NCBI GenBank assembly: GCA_030248215.1
Contig: JASANG010001433.1
Span: 124,001 to 188,000, forward strand
Source of the DNA: Enoplolaimus lenunculus
Taxonomy: Eukaryota; Nematoda; Enoplea; Enoplida; Thoracostomopsidae
Direction of reading: 5' to 3'
Length of the DNA: 64,000 nt
A model generated the notes under the pieces. That model did no database searches. It was given only the letters and a program-made list of their open reading frames with translations, and was not told where the DNA came from. Every line of letters begins with the position of its first letter. The stretch's first letter is position 1. The position numbers and the translations under genes were made by a program. Below, piece by piece: positions 1-13,442 of this stretch.

Positions 1-233
1 TCTTAGATACACGGCTGAACTTGTTACTTAATCTAAAAATAAGCTTAGTTAAACTCGTGTTAAACTTAAAAACATGTTAGTTCAAGTAAAACTTAGAATT
101 CTAGTTTAGTTAGTCCGTCCAGCCGTTTAAGTTTTACTTAAACTGAAATTCAAGTTTAGTTAAGCTATAATTTAAGTATAAGTTTTTACAGAGTATATTA
201 TTCATAAATTGCTATATATTTTGTAAACTTAAA
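1..233. other. 5' flank of the HEAT-repeat gene
   Basis: AT-rich sequence with loose repetition of a TTTAGTTAA/AACTTAAA theme on both strands. I see no gene, no convincing TATA box and no recognisable promoter element. Translation of the next gene starts at 234 in an AAA-ATG context. Confidence 0.4.
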
Positions 234-3200
234 ATGTCAGAAGAAACCTCACAGAGTGAAAGTCGTTTGGTTTTTAATGGTGAATCGTTGGAGTTGAAAC
301 AACATCAGGTTGAAAGTAGTGTGGAAGGTATCATGGAAGGACTTGCAGCTTATGCGAAATTGGAACGCGATTCGGCGGTGAATACGCTTAAAGAATTGTT
401 AGCAACTATGGCTGCAGAACGCGTAAAGTAAGCAGGGTGTAGACGAATAGTAAAAATATCGGAAACAGATATTGAAGTATAAAAGCTTGAAATATTTTTT
501 CTACTAATGCAATTTAGGTTTACTAATATTCACCGGTATCTCTAAAATTTTAAAATTTTGAAGATAAAATAGCGGATGCTTCAAAATTTTAAAGATTTTG
601 GATCAATACTGATTGAGCGAAGCGAAACTCCGAGCGGAGCTGGGAGTTTCGCGAAGCGTTTTATGTTTTGTACTTGGGGGGTCGAAAGGTGGGTGTCCGT
701 CCGTCCGAAAAGAATCTCAGGAACGGCTGAACCGATTTTGATAAACTTTTTTTGTTTGAAAGCCAGTTATCCTGGGGTGTTAACTTCGCATTGGGGTTTT
801 AAGCTTTTAAGCCGTTTATTAGCTACAGGCTAATTTGCATAATTCATTAAGCCTAAATTAGGACTTTCCACAATATTTCACTAATTATTACAGTTAGAAG
901 CAATCTAGTTTTAGCATTAAAGGGTTTTTGGGTGCGAGAAATCTGCGTAGACTGTTTAAAAACCTTCAAAACCGATAATTGATCAGTTAGCTAATAGATA
1001 ATTTGCATATTAGCATAGTTTATAAGCCTAAATTAGGACTTTTTACAATATTTCACGTATTATTAAGGTTAAGAGTATTATAATTTCAGCTTAGGTGCGA
1101 GGAATTTGAATAAATTGTTTGCCAACATCCAAAACCGATAATTGAATAATTAGCTAATAGCTAATTTGCATATTAGCTTAATTGACAAAACAAAACCAGG
1201 ACTTTTTAAATTATTTCAATAATTATTAGGGTTTACTGAATGTTTTTGGGTGCGAGGAATCTGAATAAATTGTTTACAAACGTCTAAAACCGATAAATGG
1301 GTAGTTAGCTAGTAGATAATTGGCATAAAAGCATAATTGATAAACCTAAATTAGGCGTTTTTACAATGTTTCATTAATTATTAGGGTTACAAGCAATCTA
1401 ATTTCAGCATCAATGGGTTTTCGGGTGCGAGCAATCTGAATAAAATGTCTACAAACCTTTAAAAGCGATTATCGAATATTTATCTAATAGATAATTTGCA
1501 TAGTTGCTTTATTGACGAGACAAGATTAGGACTTTTTAAGTTATTCCAATAATTATTGGGATGGCTGAAAGGTTTTTGGGCGCGTGGAATCTGAGGAAAT
1601 TGCTTACAAACCTCCAAAACCGATAAATGAATAGTTAGCTAATAACTAATTTGCCTTACGTGTGTTAGAGCTTCGCTCAATAAATGTAGTCCCACTACGA
1701 CTGGTATTATGATATTGAAATTAATTAATGTTCTCAGTCGATCTTACTTAAACGCATCCTTGGGGTTTTCGAAAAAACTCGCCCCACCTACGTACGCCAC
1801 TAAACTCTTATAATAAAAAAACTAAACAATATGCCATCTCAGCCTAATGGTTTTAGAAGTTTCTGTTTTAAATTTTGTTTCAGAGTTATTATTGATTTCA
1901 TTATCTCTACTCTGAGCGATGATTCTGCTAATTGGGAACGCAAGCATGGTGCATTAAATGCAGCTCAGGTCTTAATCAACGCTGCTAATACCGACTTAAA
2001 TATGTCAAAAAGTGACCGCTCGAATGATGAAGAAAGAAATAATTGTGGAATAGATTCGGCGCTTACAGCGTTTTTGGACAAAATTGAACTGCTTGCAGTG
2101 TCACATTTGTCCAATGATGAAGTTAGGGTTCGTCTTGCTGCAGGTAAGTTGTTGAAAACACGGGATATTGTTGGCATATTGGGAATTTGTTAAAGATAAT
2201 TAGGTTTTGGAAGACGTGCGTATTTTTTGAAGCTAAGTAACCATATACGATCGAACCAAACGTGTACATATCTGCTCAAAATTGTTGTCTATAGCAAAAC
2301 CATCTTTGCACGTACTTCGTTAACGAAATAGGTAACCTTTGATGATCTTGTTTTCATTTCAGGCGAAATTTTAGCTGCCTTGTGTTCTGCTTGCGGTACA
2401 GCGGTATATAAACGTAACGCGGACACTGTAATCGCGATGATTAACGATAATTTACTCAGGAAATTAACTGATAAAGACGCAGCGGAATCGGATAGATTGA
2501 TAGAAAAGTTGGTTGGGTCTCACAAAACAGATCCGGTTAGTTTTTTGAATAAATAGTGGCAATGTTTTGAAGATTTTTTTTGTATTGCGTGGCAGCCGTT
2601 TACAGTGTAATTTCGTCGCAGTTCAGGTCTCACTCACACTAAATTTCGCTGAGCCTATCCGTTTTCAATCTAAATTTCGCCAAATATTGTCGCAAATTTG
2701 TCACCCTTTATTTGCTATTGCCGCTAGTTCATCGAACTGATAGGTGTTTTTTGGCATCCGGCCATATCATAGCGCAGAAAACTTGATTGAAGACATATTA
2801 TTGTCGAATTGATTACTTAATTCTTTAAACATTTTGTCGTTTGGATTTGTTTGTAGGATGGAGGATTGCTTGCATCGCAGATATTTCATGAATCCGCTGG
2901 GTGGCGTTCGCTTGAAACCAGTATGAAGTATGTTGATTTAAATAACTTGTAGAACTTTGTCCTAAACCAAAAAACTTGCATCATCTGTTTATTATTCAAT
3001 CTTTTCTTGTAGTCTGAATGAAGTCGCAACGCGAAGTATGCCGCGTTACATACGTAACCGTGTGTTTCAAATGTGGGCAGAACCCATCAAAATGGTGGCG
3101 ATTACTTCTCAAACACAAAAACGTATTCCTTCATCTGTGAGGTCATGTTTGGCATATTAATGACGGTTTTAAAAGTTCATCATATTAATTTTTTATTTTG

Positions 3201-6200
3201 TACTATTGTTTCAGATGTATTCAGTTGATGATTGAAGCATGTGGCGTTGAAATTGGATGTCATGTATCTAAACAATTACTTGATCTCACTTTCGCGTCGC
3301 TGAGACATAAGAATCGATTTGTTCGTGAGACTGGATATTATGTTTGTAGCGCCATTGTTGGATGTCTTGGTTCATCAGATTCGGAAGGTACTTTTTTATC
3401 TCATATAAAGTTTCCTCCCTCAATAAAAGAAGCGTTAAGGTAACACGATTTTTTTCGATGAGATAGGGCGTTTTCACCCACATTTTAAAAATATCAATCG
3501 GAAAACACACCATGATCTGTTTTAAATCTATCCACAACAGTTGAACCCCAATTGTCGTTAACTACCAAACGCTTCTAGCTTCTCGTCCGTTACACTTTCC
3601 GAGGTTTCTGGTACAATTCTACTTCTGTTTTGACACTTGGTTGCTTACTAGGGATCGGACGAATCTTTCACCGAACCAGAACCAAGACATTGTATAAGGA
3701 TAAGAACTAAAATTGCGCTTGGATTTTCGCTTGCTTCGTCTACGAGTTTAAATTCATTATTATCGTTACACTTGCGCCCATCCCTGTCAGAAAAGTCTTG
3801 ATCCACCACTGACGAAAGCATGGTTGGCGAGCAGCATCCGTTTTACGTTAGTTGCTGTGCCCCAGCTTTCAAGTGCTTTTTCGAAAGATGACTAGGCCGC
3901 AACGTTGAACGGTAAAACGATGGCCGTTCTTTATTTTCACTTTTAGAGCGTATTTGGAAAACCTCGCAATTTTTAAAAACACAATCAACTTAACATTAAA
4001 AACTCGTTTCGATATTTGAAAAATCCCTGTAAGGGCTATTGTAAAAGTTCCGGTTCCCGATTAGTAGGTTCCTGTTCTAATTCGCAAGTAGATTCCGGTC
4101 TAACCCTAATATCAAAACTTCTGTTTTTCGTCCGACAGTGATGAATGCATTTTAGGCTGTGACTGAGATTTATAATTTAGGTTAAGGTTTAGACGATATC
4201 TTTATGTTTAGTCTTTGGAAAACGCTTAGACTATTAATGAGACGCCAACAAATGTAGCATTGGCCATTGCAATTGTAATATTGAGCGACTTACCCGTTTT
4301 AAAATTATAAATTTAGCTAACTCCAAGAAACTTAATGAAAGATTGTTCTATATAACTCATTATTTGGAATCCCTTTTTCAACCTGGTATGAATGTATTGG
4401 CCACAACTATGGTATATACTTTATTATGGCATGGGATAAGGCGCATGGTTCGACGTTTTGCAGGCATTTTGGACCTTTCAGTTGTGCTTTTTGAGCACCT
4501 GAAGACGTAGAATGTCTGTAAACTTTGTGCATTATGTGTCAGAAGCGTTTGCCTATATAGAATTTATACGTATCTTTAGATATGTTTTGAGTATACTTTG
4601 CTGTTTACATGTGAATTGTCGGTAAACAGTTCTTAGGTGCTCATACAGTTTTTAGCAAGGTATTGTTTTTTGCCAGCGCGTAGCCAGCCGGGTTCAAGAG
4701 TCAAACCGTCCTTGATCTGATATTTTTGTTCAGGGTTTTTAGAAACGGATCAGTTTGCTCCTTAAGGAACCCCTAGACCTTTTTATAGAATATGCCCCTG
4801 GTTTTTCGTTCGACGATTGTGGAACCCACGTTTTGTGGTGAAAATGTCAACTTTTAAGGGTAAGAAAGAAATACTCGAAAAGCGCGTAAGCGTGTATCAT
4901 GCCATTAACACGAGTTCGAATTTTAAGTGAAATTTCAGATTCTATTCTTGCAAGTTCGGTGGGAAAGATTGCTCAACATTTATCAGATGGTCTTTCAGAC
5001 AATTGGAGTCAGGTAAATATAGTCCGAGCTAGATTTTGTAGTTTAGTTGTGATGAAGGGATCATTACTCTGTTTGCCTCTTTTTAATTTCGTATGATGCT
5101 CAAACTAACGACCGTGTAGCTGAGATTGAAAAAGTTGTTAAAACGAGCATAACTTTTGTAACTGCAAGTTTTGTTAGGTTTGTTTGAAATTAAAGACTGT
5201 TTTTAGCATTTTGTGTATTTTTCCTGCAAGAAATTACATTATATTATTATATACAGCGATTAAATTGTATTTATATTTTTTCAGGTGCGTTTGGCTGCAT
5301 CTGTAGCGACTCGAACTTTTTTGATTAACCTACCAGGGTCTTCTCGCGATCAGTTTTACGATCAATTACTACCACCTCTTTGTTTGAATAGGTAAATGTT
5401 TTTCTAAGAGAATGTAACTGGTTTTATTTTGCATGGTACAGAACATGCCAGCACGCGTTGGTTTTTGTCCGTTTTATGGCAGTTGCATGTGAAGGAAATC
5501 ATCGTTTCAAAGAATTTGCCCCCCCCCAAATTGTGGGTCGGTCAAAAATGTAGGAACTATGTCATTTCCATTATAATCTTTTAGCTCGCCGTGATTTTAC
5601 TAAATTTATCTAAAACCACTGTATTTTTACTGTTTTAGGTATTATTTAGCCGAAGGTGTCCGTTTATATAACCAAGAAACTTGGCGTCAAATTACAGCAG
5701 ATAGGTCCGGCACAGAATTGGTTGCAAAACATCTTGAGTCTACTGTTGATTATTATATTAAATCTAGCGCTGCTGATAATCACGCTGTGCGTGAAGCCGC
5801 TTGCCATACAATTGCAGAGCTCGCTGCAAAAATTCCTGCCCAAGGTAAGCGAATTCGGTTGGCATATTGTGGAATGTTTGCGTGTTTGAATTTGGTTTGC
5901 ACCGGTGTGTACTTTAGCGGACAGAACTAAGTGCAGCCGTGAATACTTTAAAAGTTAAACAGCTTGTGCCGCGTCTCCACTCACAAGTATAATGGAATTT
6001 TACATAAGGGAAAGGGTAAAGGGACATTGATTCTTACCGGAAACGGAAATTGATCCCTATAATTAGTCGCATTTCAGCAGTCGAATCGTTTGTGCCACGT
6101 TTGCTTTCTGCCCTTCTCACATGCTTTGAGGACGATTCGTGGCCTGTTCGCGATGCCGCTTGTATTGCATCTGGTTCTTTTGCTGCTGCTTATCCTGCTG

Positions 6201-9200
6201 CGGTTTCGAAGGAGACCCTCGACAAACTTTACCCATTCTTTTGGTCAAATTTATCTGATTGTATTCCGTCGGTGAGGCAAGGGGCTGCGGAAGCCTTAGC
6301 AAAAGTTGCAGTTGCTTATGGTAAGTCAATCAGGGCGGAATTGGATTTGGGGTGGTTAGCAAGGTGCAAAACGGAATTGAGTTATACTACGACCTTAATG
6401 GGAGCGGCAACTTTGTAGCGGAGCCGGAGTTGGAAACTTTCAGAGTTAATAATTTTTTAGATGCCGAGTATATTATATGCGTCAGATCACCGTATCTCTT
6501 TCAGCGTGCATGTTACTGGGCATTTGCTGGTTCCGGACGAAATGGGGGTGCGCTTCAACGGCGGGAGGCAAAAGCATGATTGAGGGGACTTGAACCGATG
6601 GGCAAATAGAGTTTTTGTGGCTTTGTCGAGTGTGGAGTCATGCACTCCACATCCCATTAGCGAACGACTAGTGTTATATAAGAATTCCCGCTGAAAACTG
6701 ATACAACAGCCGGTTGTTATGACTTAACAGAACTACTGGCAAATTTCGCGAGATACATTTACTGATTAAAAAGTATTCAAAAACTGTCAAAGTTTACGCC
6801 TTTAAGTGGCTCTGTTCTTCTTGACTGATTTAATGCCAGCAGGACTACCCGGTCCCGTCTGGCGGCTGCACCGTATGACAACGCCTTGAGTTGCCACACG
6901 AAACCGTATAACAATTTGTTAGCAAAATTTTTTTGACTTGCGGCAGCATCTGTTGTCGGAAAACAATTATAGCACCACTATAGTGGTTAAATTAATTGGA
7001 TTCTATTCTCTTCTTTAGCAAGACGATCTAGAAACACGGACGAAACTATCAGGGACGTATATTAAATAAAGATGCTTTGGAAAGTTTAATTTTCGAAGGT
7101 TCTTGAGGTGAAGGAACCAACTACAGTTTAAAGTATCACTCTTACCCTGACTGAAACTGTCAGGGGTATGGAGAATTTGAGGTCTACCAAAAATTGTGGA
7201 CCTTTATGCTTTTGGTGCTTTTGATGTTCGTAATGGTTTTGTTATCAAGGGAATGTGCTTACGGTTTTGTATAACTTTTCTACTTTTGAAATATGTTCGA
7301 ACGTTTCTTGTAATTTCGCAAAATTCCAACGAAAATGACTAAAAGAACTGAGTGATTTTGCTAAACTATTAGCGTTAAACAAAATTAAATTATGATTTTG
7401 TGTGTTGTTAGTTTATTTTAGGTGAAGCTTCGTTTACGCTGGTTATACCGAAACTCAAATCCGGTCTTAAAGCAGTCGAGTCTCAGCCGAGCGAATCTGG
7501 AACCAAATATGGCGATCTAGATACTGGGCCAACAACGTTTGGCGTAGCGTCGCGAAAGGCGTCAGGAGGACATACGGCTACTCTTGTATGTTTAAATTGG
7601 CCCTCAACTAGTGGGACCGATGACAACGCGGCCCCTTTGAGTCATTCTCCATATGATGCTGTGGTTGATGCAAAACATACTAATCAGACGGTAAGTTTAG
7701 AATTGATTAAATTTCGTTGTAAGTATTAACGAATGATTATATGCGTAATTTTCTTGCTTAAGGTTAGCTAAAAGCTATTTATAGTGTGTTTCAAATATTG
7801 ATTACTTAGCGATCGTTGTGTAAATCGAGATTTGAGGTTTACGAGTTAAGTGATTAGTGATAGTGCTTTGTAGTAATATTTTAAATTTGCAGTAGGTAAG
7901 ATTTAGTTTTCACCGTTAATGCCAATACTATTTTTGTTGCTCTTTAATACGGTTACGCTGTGCCTTAGATGTATTCATGTGGCAGTCTTGCGCCGAAAAT
8001 GGGTCGCGGTGGTTGTTCCGATAGCAGGTTTAAACGACCTCCACCATCTCCGTGGGAAATCACTGACGGGTAATAAGTTTTAAACATTATATTTTTGTGA
8101 GTAACATTTTAACACAAAATTACATATTTTTAATTTAGACAAGTTTTGAAGACTAGTGTGAACAGTTTCGTAATCCAAGTTATACAAACTACGTGGGACT
8201 GATTGCTCGAAAAAGTTGAAATGATTTTTGCTTTGAAATTGAAATTTCATGTTGATCATGCACTATTATTCTATTTAATTGTGGGAGGCAGGCTTTGTAA
8301 GCTGCAAGATTTCGTAAGGTGGGGTGGCGCGAAACCTTCTACGGTACTCTGGCACTATCGGTAGCGTCGTGTATGAGCAGCAGAATTGAATTTAAATTGA
8401 TTATTGTAGCTGTATTCACCTGCACGCAGAACTGTGCTGTATTAGCAATAAATCGCAACATACTGCGCTTGCAAATTTGTTACCTTTGATTGCGAACGCC
8501 CTACGTCGTCATGATTACCCTCAGCACGTGGCATTGCTGGAATCAGTCGCAAAACAGTTGTCCCGAATTGGAAATGCACTCGATAAACGGTATTTTCGTC
8601 CGATGTTAGACGAATTTTTTGACGAGTTGTTTTATGGTTTGGTAAGTTTTGGAGGCGGCGTTTGTTGGTAGTGTGAGTAGGGGTTTGGGTTCTGCCAGTC
8701 TTATAACTAAAAGATTTTGGAACATTTGTTGCAATTCCAGATGAGATGTCAACGCCCTCATTTGATTGTGCAAAAAGTATTGGTTTTATTTTAGCACTAT
8801 TGCGAACTATAACAATATTTTGGTTCCAGGGTGCGACCGGGTATTCGGTTACGATTTAATATTCGGCGAAAATTGATAATATCCGGATCCGGCATCCGGT
8901 ATAAACCTACCGGATACTGGATATTTACGGTTGTGGTGCCGAATATCATAAAACTACTCTTTACAAATGAGCGTCTCTAACGTCTTGCTGTGATTACAGT
9001 TATGGGCAAGTCAAGAAGTTCAAGTTTTGATACGTTTCAGCTACTTTTAACTTCTGTAGCCAAACGCATTTTTGCATTAAATAATTTTAGTTTATCAGCA
9101 GCAATTATGAAGTTTAGAACAGATGAAAACATTGAGCATGCTAATATCTGTGTCCGGTTCGCATCCTGGTAGGTTCTATAATGCATTTGGGAATGCTCGC

Positions 9201-9498
9201 CCTCAATTATTGATGTTATTGTTGCATTCTGTTAATGGCCCATGTTAATTGTAGAGCCTATCCATTGGAGACAATGTGATCGGTGGACTTAGAGACTGAA
9301 TGCTTAGCTTTAGGTTTAGGTGTAGTGGGTAGGTCCATATTTAATTAACATGGTTCCTGTGCGTTGTAGACTTGTGGATGTCAGCTAACAGAAGTCGCGT
9401 GTTCACAGTGTTTCGTTGCGCTTTCCGCTCTGCTTGGACCGAATATTCTACGAGGTCGTGTTCAAAAGTTAAATCCTGAGTACGCGGGGTTTAGTTGA
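234..9498 (+). CDS. HEAT/ARM-repeat protein of unknown function, 14 exons
   Basis: Exons: 234-427, 1884-2143, 2363-2535, 2857-2927, 3013-3141, 3215-3387, 4939-5012, 5285-5391, 5639-5844, 6078-6320, 7422-7690, 7969-8069, 8410-8641, 9370-9498. All introns are GT-AG and every phase joins, giving 786 residues and a TGA stop. Helical-hairpin repeats are visible throughout, for example the segments around exon 6 (NRFVRETGYYVCSAIVG), exon 9 (HAVREAACHTIAELAAKIP) and exon 10 (DDSWPVRDAACIASGSF, then SVRQGAAEALAKVAVAY). Exons 11-12 carry a less helical linker with a Cys/Gly patch (MYSCGSLAPKMGRGGCSD). There is no signal peptide or membrane span, so a soluble scaffold is likely. The pattern recalls a conserved but uncharacterised eukaryotic HEAT family; I cannot name it. 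Intron 1 contains a GAGCGAAGC-family element, introns 6 (1.55 kb) and 10 (1.1 kb) show nothing recognised, and intron 13 has a CAGGGTGC remnant. The gene call is firm; the function is not known. Confidence 0.87.
615..1707 (+). repeat. GAGCGAAGC-family element, copy 1 (intron 1 of HEAT gene)
   Basis: Starts GAGCGAAGC, has a GTCCGTCCGTCC stretch and GGAACGGCTGAACCGATT at about 721, and closes with GCTTCGCTC (670-678) followed by AATAAATGTAGTCCCACTACG. The ends form a 9-bp inverted repeat. The interior (about 830-1660) is five degenerate tandem units of about 165 bp, each with an ATAGATAATTTGCATA-like core and a GGGTTTTTGGGTGCGAGG-like segment. Related copies lie at 19378-20277 (reverse) and 37778-38413. 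No coding capacity is visible. Confidence 0.8.
8827..8946 (+). repeat. CAGGGTGC-family remnant in intron 13 of the HEAT gene
   Basis: Begins CAGGGTGCGACCGG and continues with ATATCCGG/CCGGATA motifs, the signature of the dispersed CCGG-rich family. The right end is not clean, so the boundary is approximate. Confidence 0.5.
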
Positions 9499-10913
9499 TA
9501 TTTTTCTACTTTTATTCTTTAGTTTCGTGATTTTAAATTTTGTGTGGTTCGAAAAATATTATATAGTCACTTGTCTACGCTGTTGTGTTTTATAAACAAA
9601 ATGTTTTGATTGAGTAAGGAGTAGCATCAAAAAGTAAACGTTATGTTTTGGAAACATTAAGGGTTTAGCAATACATTTTGACAAAACACTACTTTGTTTT
9701 AAACCACAGCACGAAAGCTAACGCTTTTTGAATATTGCCAAAACGCTGTTATTCTAGCTTCAATATAAATGCATGCAGAGTTATGAACCGCGAATATTTA
9801 TTATTTTGGCTAAATATAATGTTAATTAAAGCATTATTTAGTCAAAATCGTACATTTATGGTAATATAAGTTAAATCACATTAAATTTTGTCGCATGTTC
9901 AACTAAACTCAGCGAATGTTTAATATTTGCAAGAGCTTTATTTATGGAGTTATTGTACACTTTATTATTTTTTATTTCAGGTACGTAATGAAACTAAATC
10001 AGTGTTTGACGCAGAAATAGTTTTTTTCGGAAACATTGGCGGCGTGATTTATAAATTTCCCAATTACCTGCTGTGCTGATGTAGAAAATTTTTACGGTAC
10101 GATAATGGATCTCGATTTTGTGATAAAATACATCTGCTTAGGGTTATGCAAGAAATTGTATGATTTTAAATAAAATTTGTGCCTTATTTTGAAACATGTT
10201 TTGCAGATTGCTAAGATGTGCATAGTGGTTACGTTGAAATTAATTATTATGAACGGTACACATGGTTGAACCGTATGTTGTACTTCTACGTACAAGCTGT
10301 TAATATATAAAGCGTGTCGTTGTATCGATTATTCAAATGAATATAATGTTTCGTGTTTGAAATGATTATGTAGAAGACGTTCTCCTCCCAGTGGACCACT
10401 AGGTTTCGTTACCAGCAAACGCACAAAATTTAACTAAATGAACAGCGCGCGACAAACTTTGCGGAAAGCTGATTGGTTGGTTCGAGTCTTCATGTATCGA
10501 ATAGGTCCAAGAAACTTCTAGAAGATACATCTGGGCTAAAATCTAAGCACCGGTTGAATCAGCATTGACGGATGCACAAATTTCTGACATGGGGAGCAGG
10601 AACCTGCTTTGAATAATGAAATTAACTGTTGAATTTTGGTTTTAATTCCTGTTGGGTGTCCCTCCCTATAATCTGCTATAGGCAAAGCAGCAATGTCAGC
10701 GAACTATCGTTAGGTGTTAATCCGCGCGAAGGATTTTGCTGATCTCGAAACCGGCAAAACCAAACCTTTAAGTAGCTATTTTTATCCACTTCGGTTTAAA
10801 AACATTGTCCTAAAGGTCGGCGAAGAAAATTGTTGAACTTAAATTAAATATATTAATTTTGACGACACTGGCTTATTCTATGAGTCCTCACACTCGCCTA
10901 ACGCCTTGGGCTA

Positions 10914-10932
10914 GCCCAATTCGGAATTGGGC
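10914..10932. repeat. 19-bp near-perfect palindrome
   Basis: GCCCAATTCGGAATTGGGC, mismatched only at its centre. It sits in a wider inverted context: CTTGGGCTA just left and CTTGGGCTACG just right. It could be a miniature foldback element. Confidence 0.6.
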
Positions 10933-11549
10933 TAAATTACCACTTGGGCTACGACATATACACATCGTTAACACGAGGACATTTTTCAAATCAAATTTGA
11001 TTCTCTTTGCAGTTGCAGAGTGTTGGTGACATCAGAAATCGTAATCTAAGTACGATTAACTGATAACTCATTGCGTTTGATTACCGAAAATTTTTGTGAG
11101 GTGGATAGGTTGTATTAACGTAGGGACCTTATCATTATCACCAAAAAGTTTTCTTGTGGACAGATTGTAAAGGTAATGGAACATCCACGTAATACTGCAA
11201 AAATGTCTGGGTCTGAGGAAGACCCGACGTCGCTTTAACACACTCTATTACGAGAGCACTATAAAGTCCGGTAGTCCCAGACGAGGACGTAAAAACATAA
11301 TATGGTACTGCGTAAATAGAGCATCACAAACATACAATAACAATAATACAAATGTATATACACTTATTTATTTTACTTAATTTTTACCTTTTGTCCCGAC
11401 TCCCTTCGGACAGTGCCGGAACAATTAATAGTGTCTACGTACCGCACAAAATTGTACCTACACTCTAGTTGCAGCTTCGATTTGTACACAGATTCCAACC
11501 GGGTGGTTGGACAAATTTTTACATTAGCGCGCGCACTATAACGTGGTTG

Positions 11550-11700
11550 ACCCATAAAGACCTTATCATTTTATCACAAAATTTCTGAGGGAAAAAGTAG
11601 CGACCTTATCTTTTTTACAAAACGTTTTCTGAGGGGGAAATTATATATAATTAGGGACCTTTTACAATTTTTTTTACAAAAATTTCTGATGGGGGAGCCC
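11550..11700 (+). repeat. Three degenerate tandem units of about 55-60 bp
   Basis: Each unit reads GGGACCTTAT(C), then a T-rich stretch with CACAAAA or TACAAAA, then TTTCTGAGGGGG. A related solitary unit is at about 11125-11160. The block is followed by GGCTGGCTACGGACCT, resembling the reverse of a CAGGGGCGTAGCCAGG-like transposon end. Confidence 0.55.
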
Positions 11701-11934
11701 GAAGAATTTTTGGCCCGCCTAGCAAGGTTGGCTGGCTACGGACCTGCAATAGACGCATGCAAAACCTGGACATTGTTTATATTTCCACATGACAGAGGTT
11801 GACATATATGGCAAGCACTTGATTTGCAACCACATTGCCGTTTGTTTGTTTTGTTTTTGTGCTTCAAAACGTATGAGGTTTGCGGGCCCGGGCCGAGTGA
11901 TGATGCCGAGCCGTGGCCCTAAAAACCGGCTGGT

Positions 11935-12018
11935 TCCAACCCTGATTTGAACACCATCCACTGGGATAGGAAACGTTCACCATTACCACTCAACTACAGA
12001 AGCTTGATACTCTAGCCC
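11935..12018 (-). repeat. tRNA-like segment, probably a SINE head
   Basis: On the - strand there is an A-box-like TAGTTGAGTGGTAATGG and a B-box-like GGTGTTCAAATC about 40 bases further on, with a CCTATCCCAG anticodon-loop-like stretch between them, suggesting descent from tRNA-Gly(CCC). Stem pairing is poor, so a working tRNA is unlikely. Confidence 0.4.
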
Positions 12019-13397
12019 GAGGTGGTTTCGGGTTGAGTTGCTCATTATCAACTCTATGTAGAGATTGAGTTCCTAACAACAAATTTCTGTGTAGGATGGA
12101 CCATAACAAAGACTACTTGTGAATACAATGCTGGCAGAATTGACAATAAGGAATTTCCGGTCTGTATCGTTCTAAAAGCAGCCAATATATCGTTGATGTC
12201 TGTAATACTGTACCAGCATATTTCTAAGCCTAAGCCTTAAAGCCAAGGCCTCAGTATAAGAACAAACACCCCTTCTCTTCAACGAAGCCCTAAAAATAAA
12301 TGAGTCTAACATTTAAGTTTAACTACCGTGGTGAATCTTCAGGCTCATCTATACATGGACCACAACGTATAAGCTTCTTATATTTTTGGTTAAATCCACT
12401 TTGCTGTACTGTTTTATAGAGTAAATACATAGCTAGTACGTTTTTCCGTCAATTGAAGATCGACTAAGAACTGATTATAAGCAAAATTTGTCTGAATTAT
12501 AACCGTTCCCATGCGCTACATAGACAGACATTCTTTTGTGTCACATCCATGTTCTGCTAAATAGTTTCTTTGTGTAGAGTGTTGCAGTTTCCTTTACGGT
12601 TGCGCGTGTAAGGTCGGGAGTGGTCTAAGTACTCCTATGTCTCGTATGGGTTTATACGACACTGTATCTCCGTTTTACTAGCGGTGAACAAGTAATGAAC
12701 ACAAAATACGAAACACTAGCCCGTTAGTCCCGTTTATAATATAAATTGCTGATTTTCCCGACTTTTGGTGTTTATAGCTTTTGAACGAGGGCCATGCGGC
12801 CGAACAGCTTTACGACAATTATATGTTCCGGGGAAATGTAATACATTGGCGGAAAATAAGTGGATTCTGTCAGACACAGATTACGGGACGGTCAACCAAA
12901 ATTCGTCCGGGCACAATTATGACAACAATACACAAAATACGAAAATTATAAGTAATGGTTTCCCAGTCCTCAAAATAACTATTTTTACCAAACAAACTAC
13001 GCCGATTGCGATGTACTATTTTGGTTTGCTCTTGCAAGGCAGAAATTATATGTTCCGAGCTATCCGAAAATATCACTATGTTTTACGTGTAAATTGAAAA
13101 TCATTCAAGCATCAGTACTAGCTAAGCTATCGCAATAATTCCCCAGAATTGATAATAATCCCATCATCATAACATAAGCAGAATTATGGCAAAAACGACA
13201 CAATTGGGGCAGAATTGGCATAAACAGAGTAGCGAAATGGGATGAGCACCTGGAAATTAGTAGGATCCGGGAAGGGGACGCCTGAAAACATGAAAATAAG
13301 CGTATATAAGATCACAAGAAATATGACATGTAGGAACTGGCACAAAGTTTTATAAGAATTTGGCAGGAGTGTTAAAGCACAATTGTTTTACAAATGA

Positions 13398-13442
13398 CCA
13401 GTAACCGGGCCAACGCTCTTACCAACTGAGTCATCGCGGCAC
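13398..13442 (-). repeat. 5' half of a tRNA-like sequence
   Basis: The - strand reads GCCGCGATGACTCAGTTGG followed by TAAGAGCGTTGG, a good A-box and D-arm. No B-box follows, so this is a truncated tRNA-derived piece. Confidence 0.4.

Noticed and set aside
234-431. Stand-alone 65-residue gene
   Set aside because: The frame's end contains a GTAAGC donor that joins in phase to the next exon; it is exon 1 of the HEAT gene.
12765-13097. 110-codon open frame on + strand
   Set aside because: No recognisable domain, no splice partners, composition like the surrounding intergenic DNA; probably chance.
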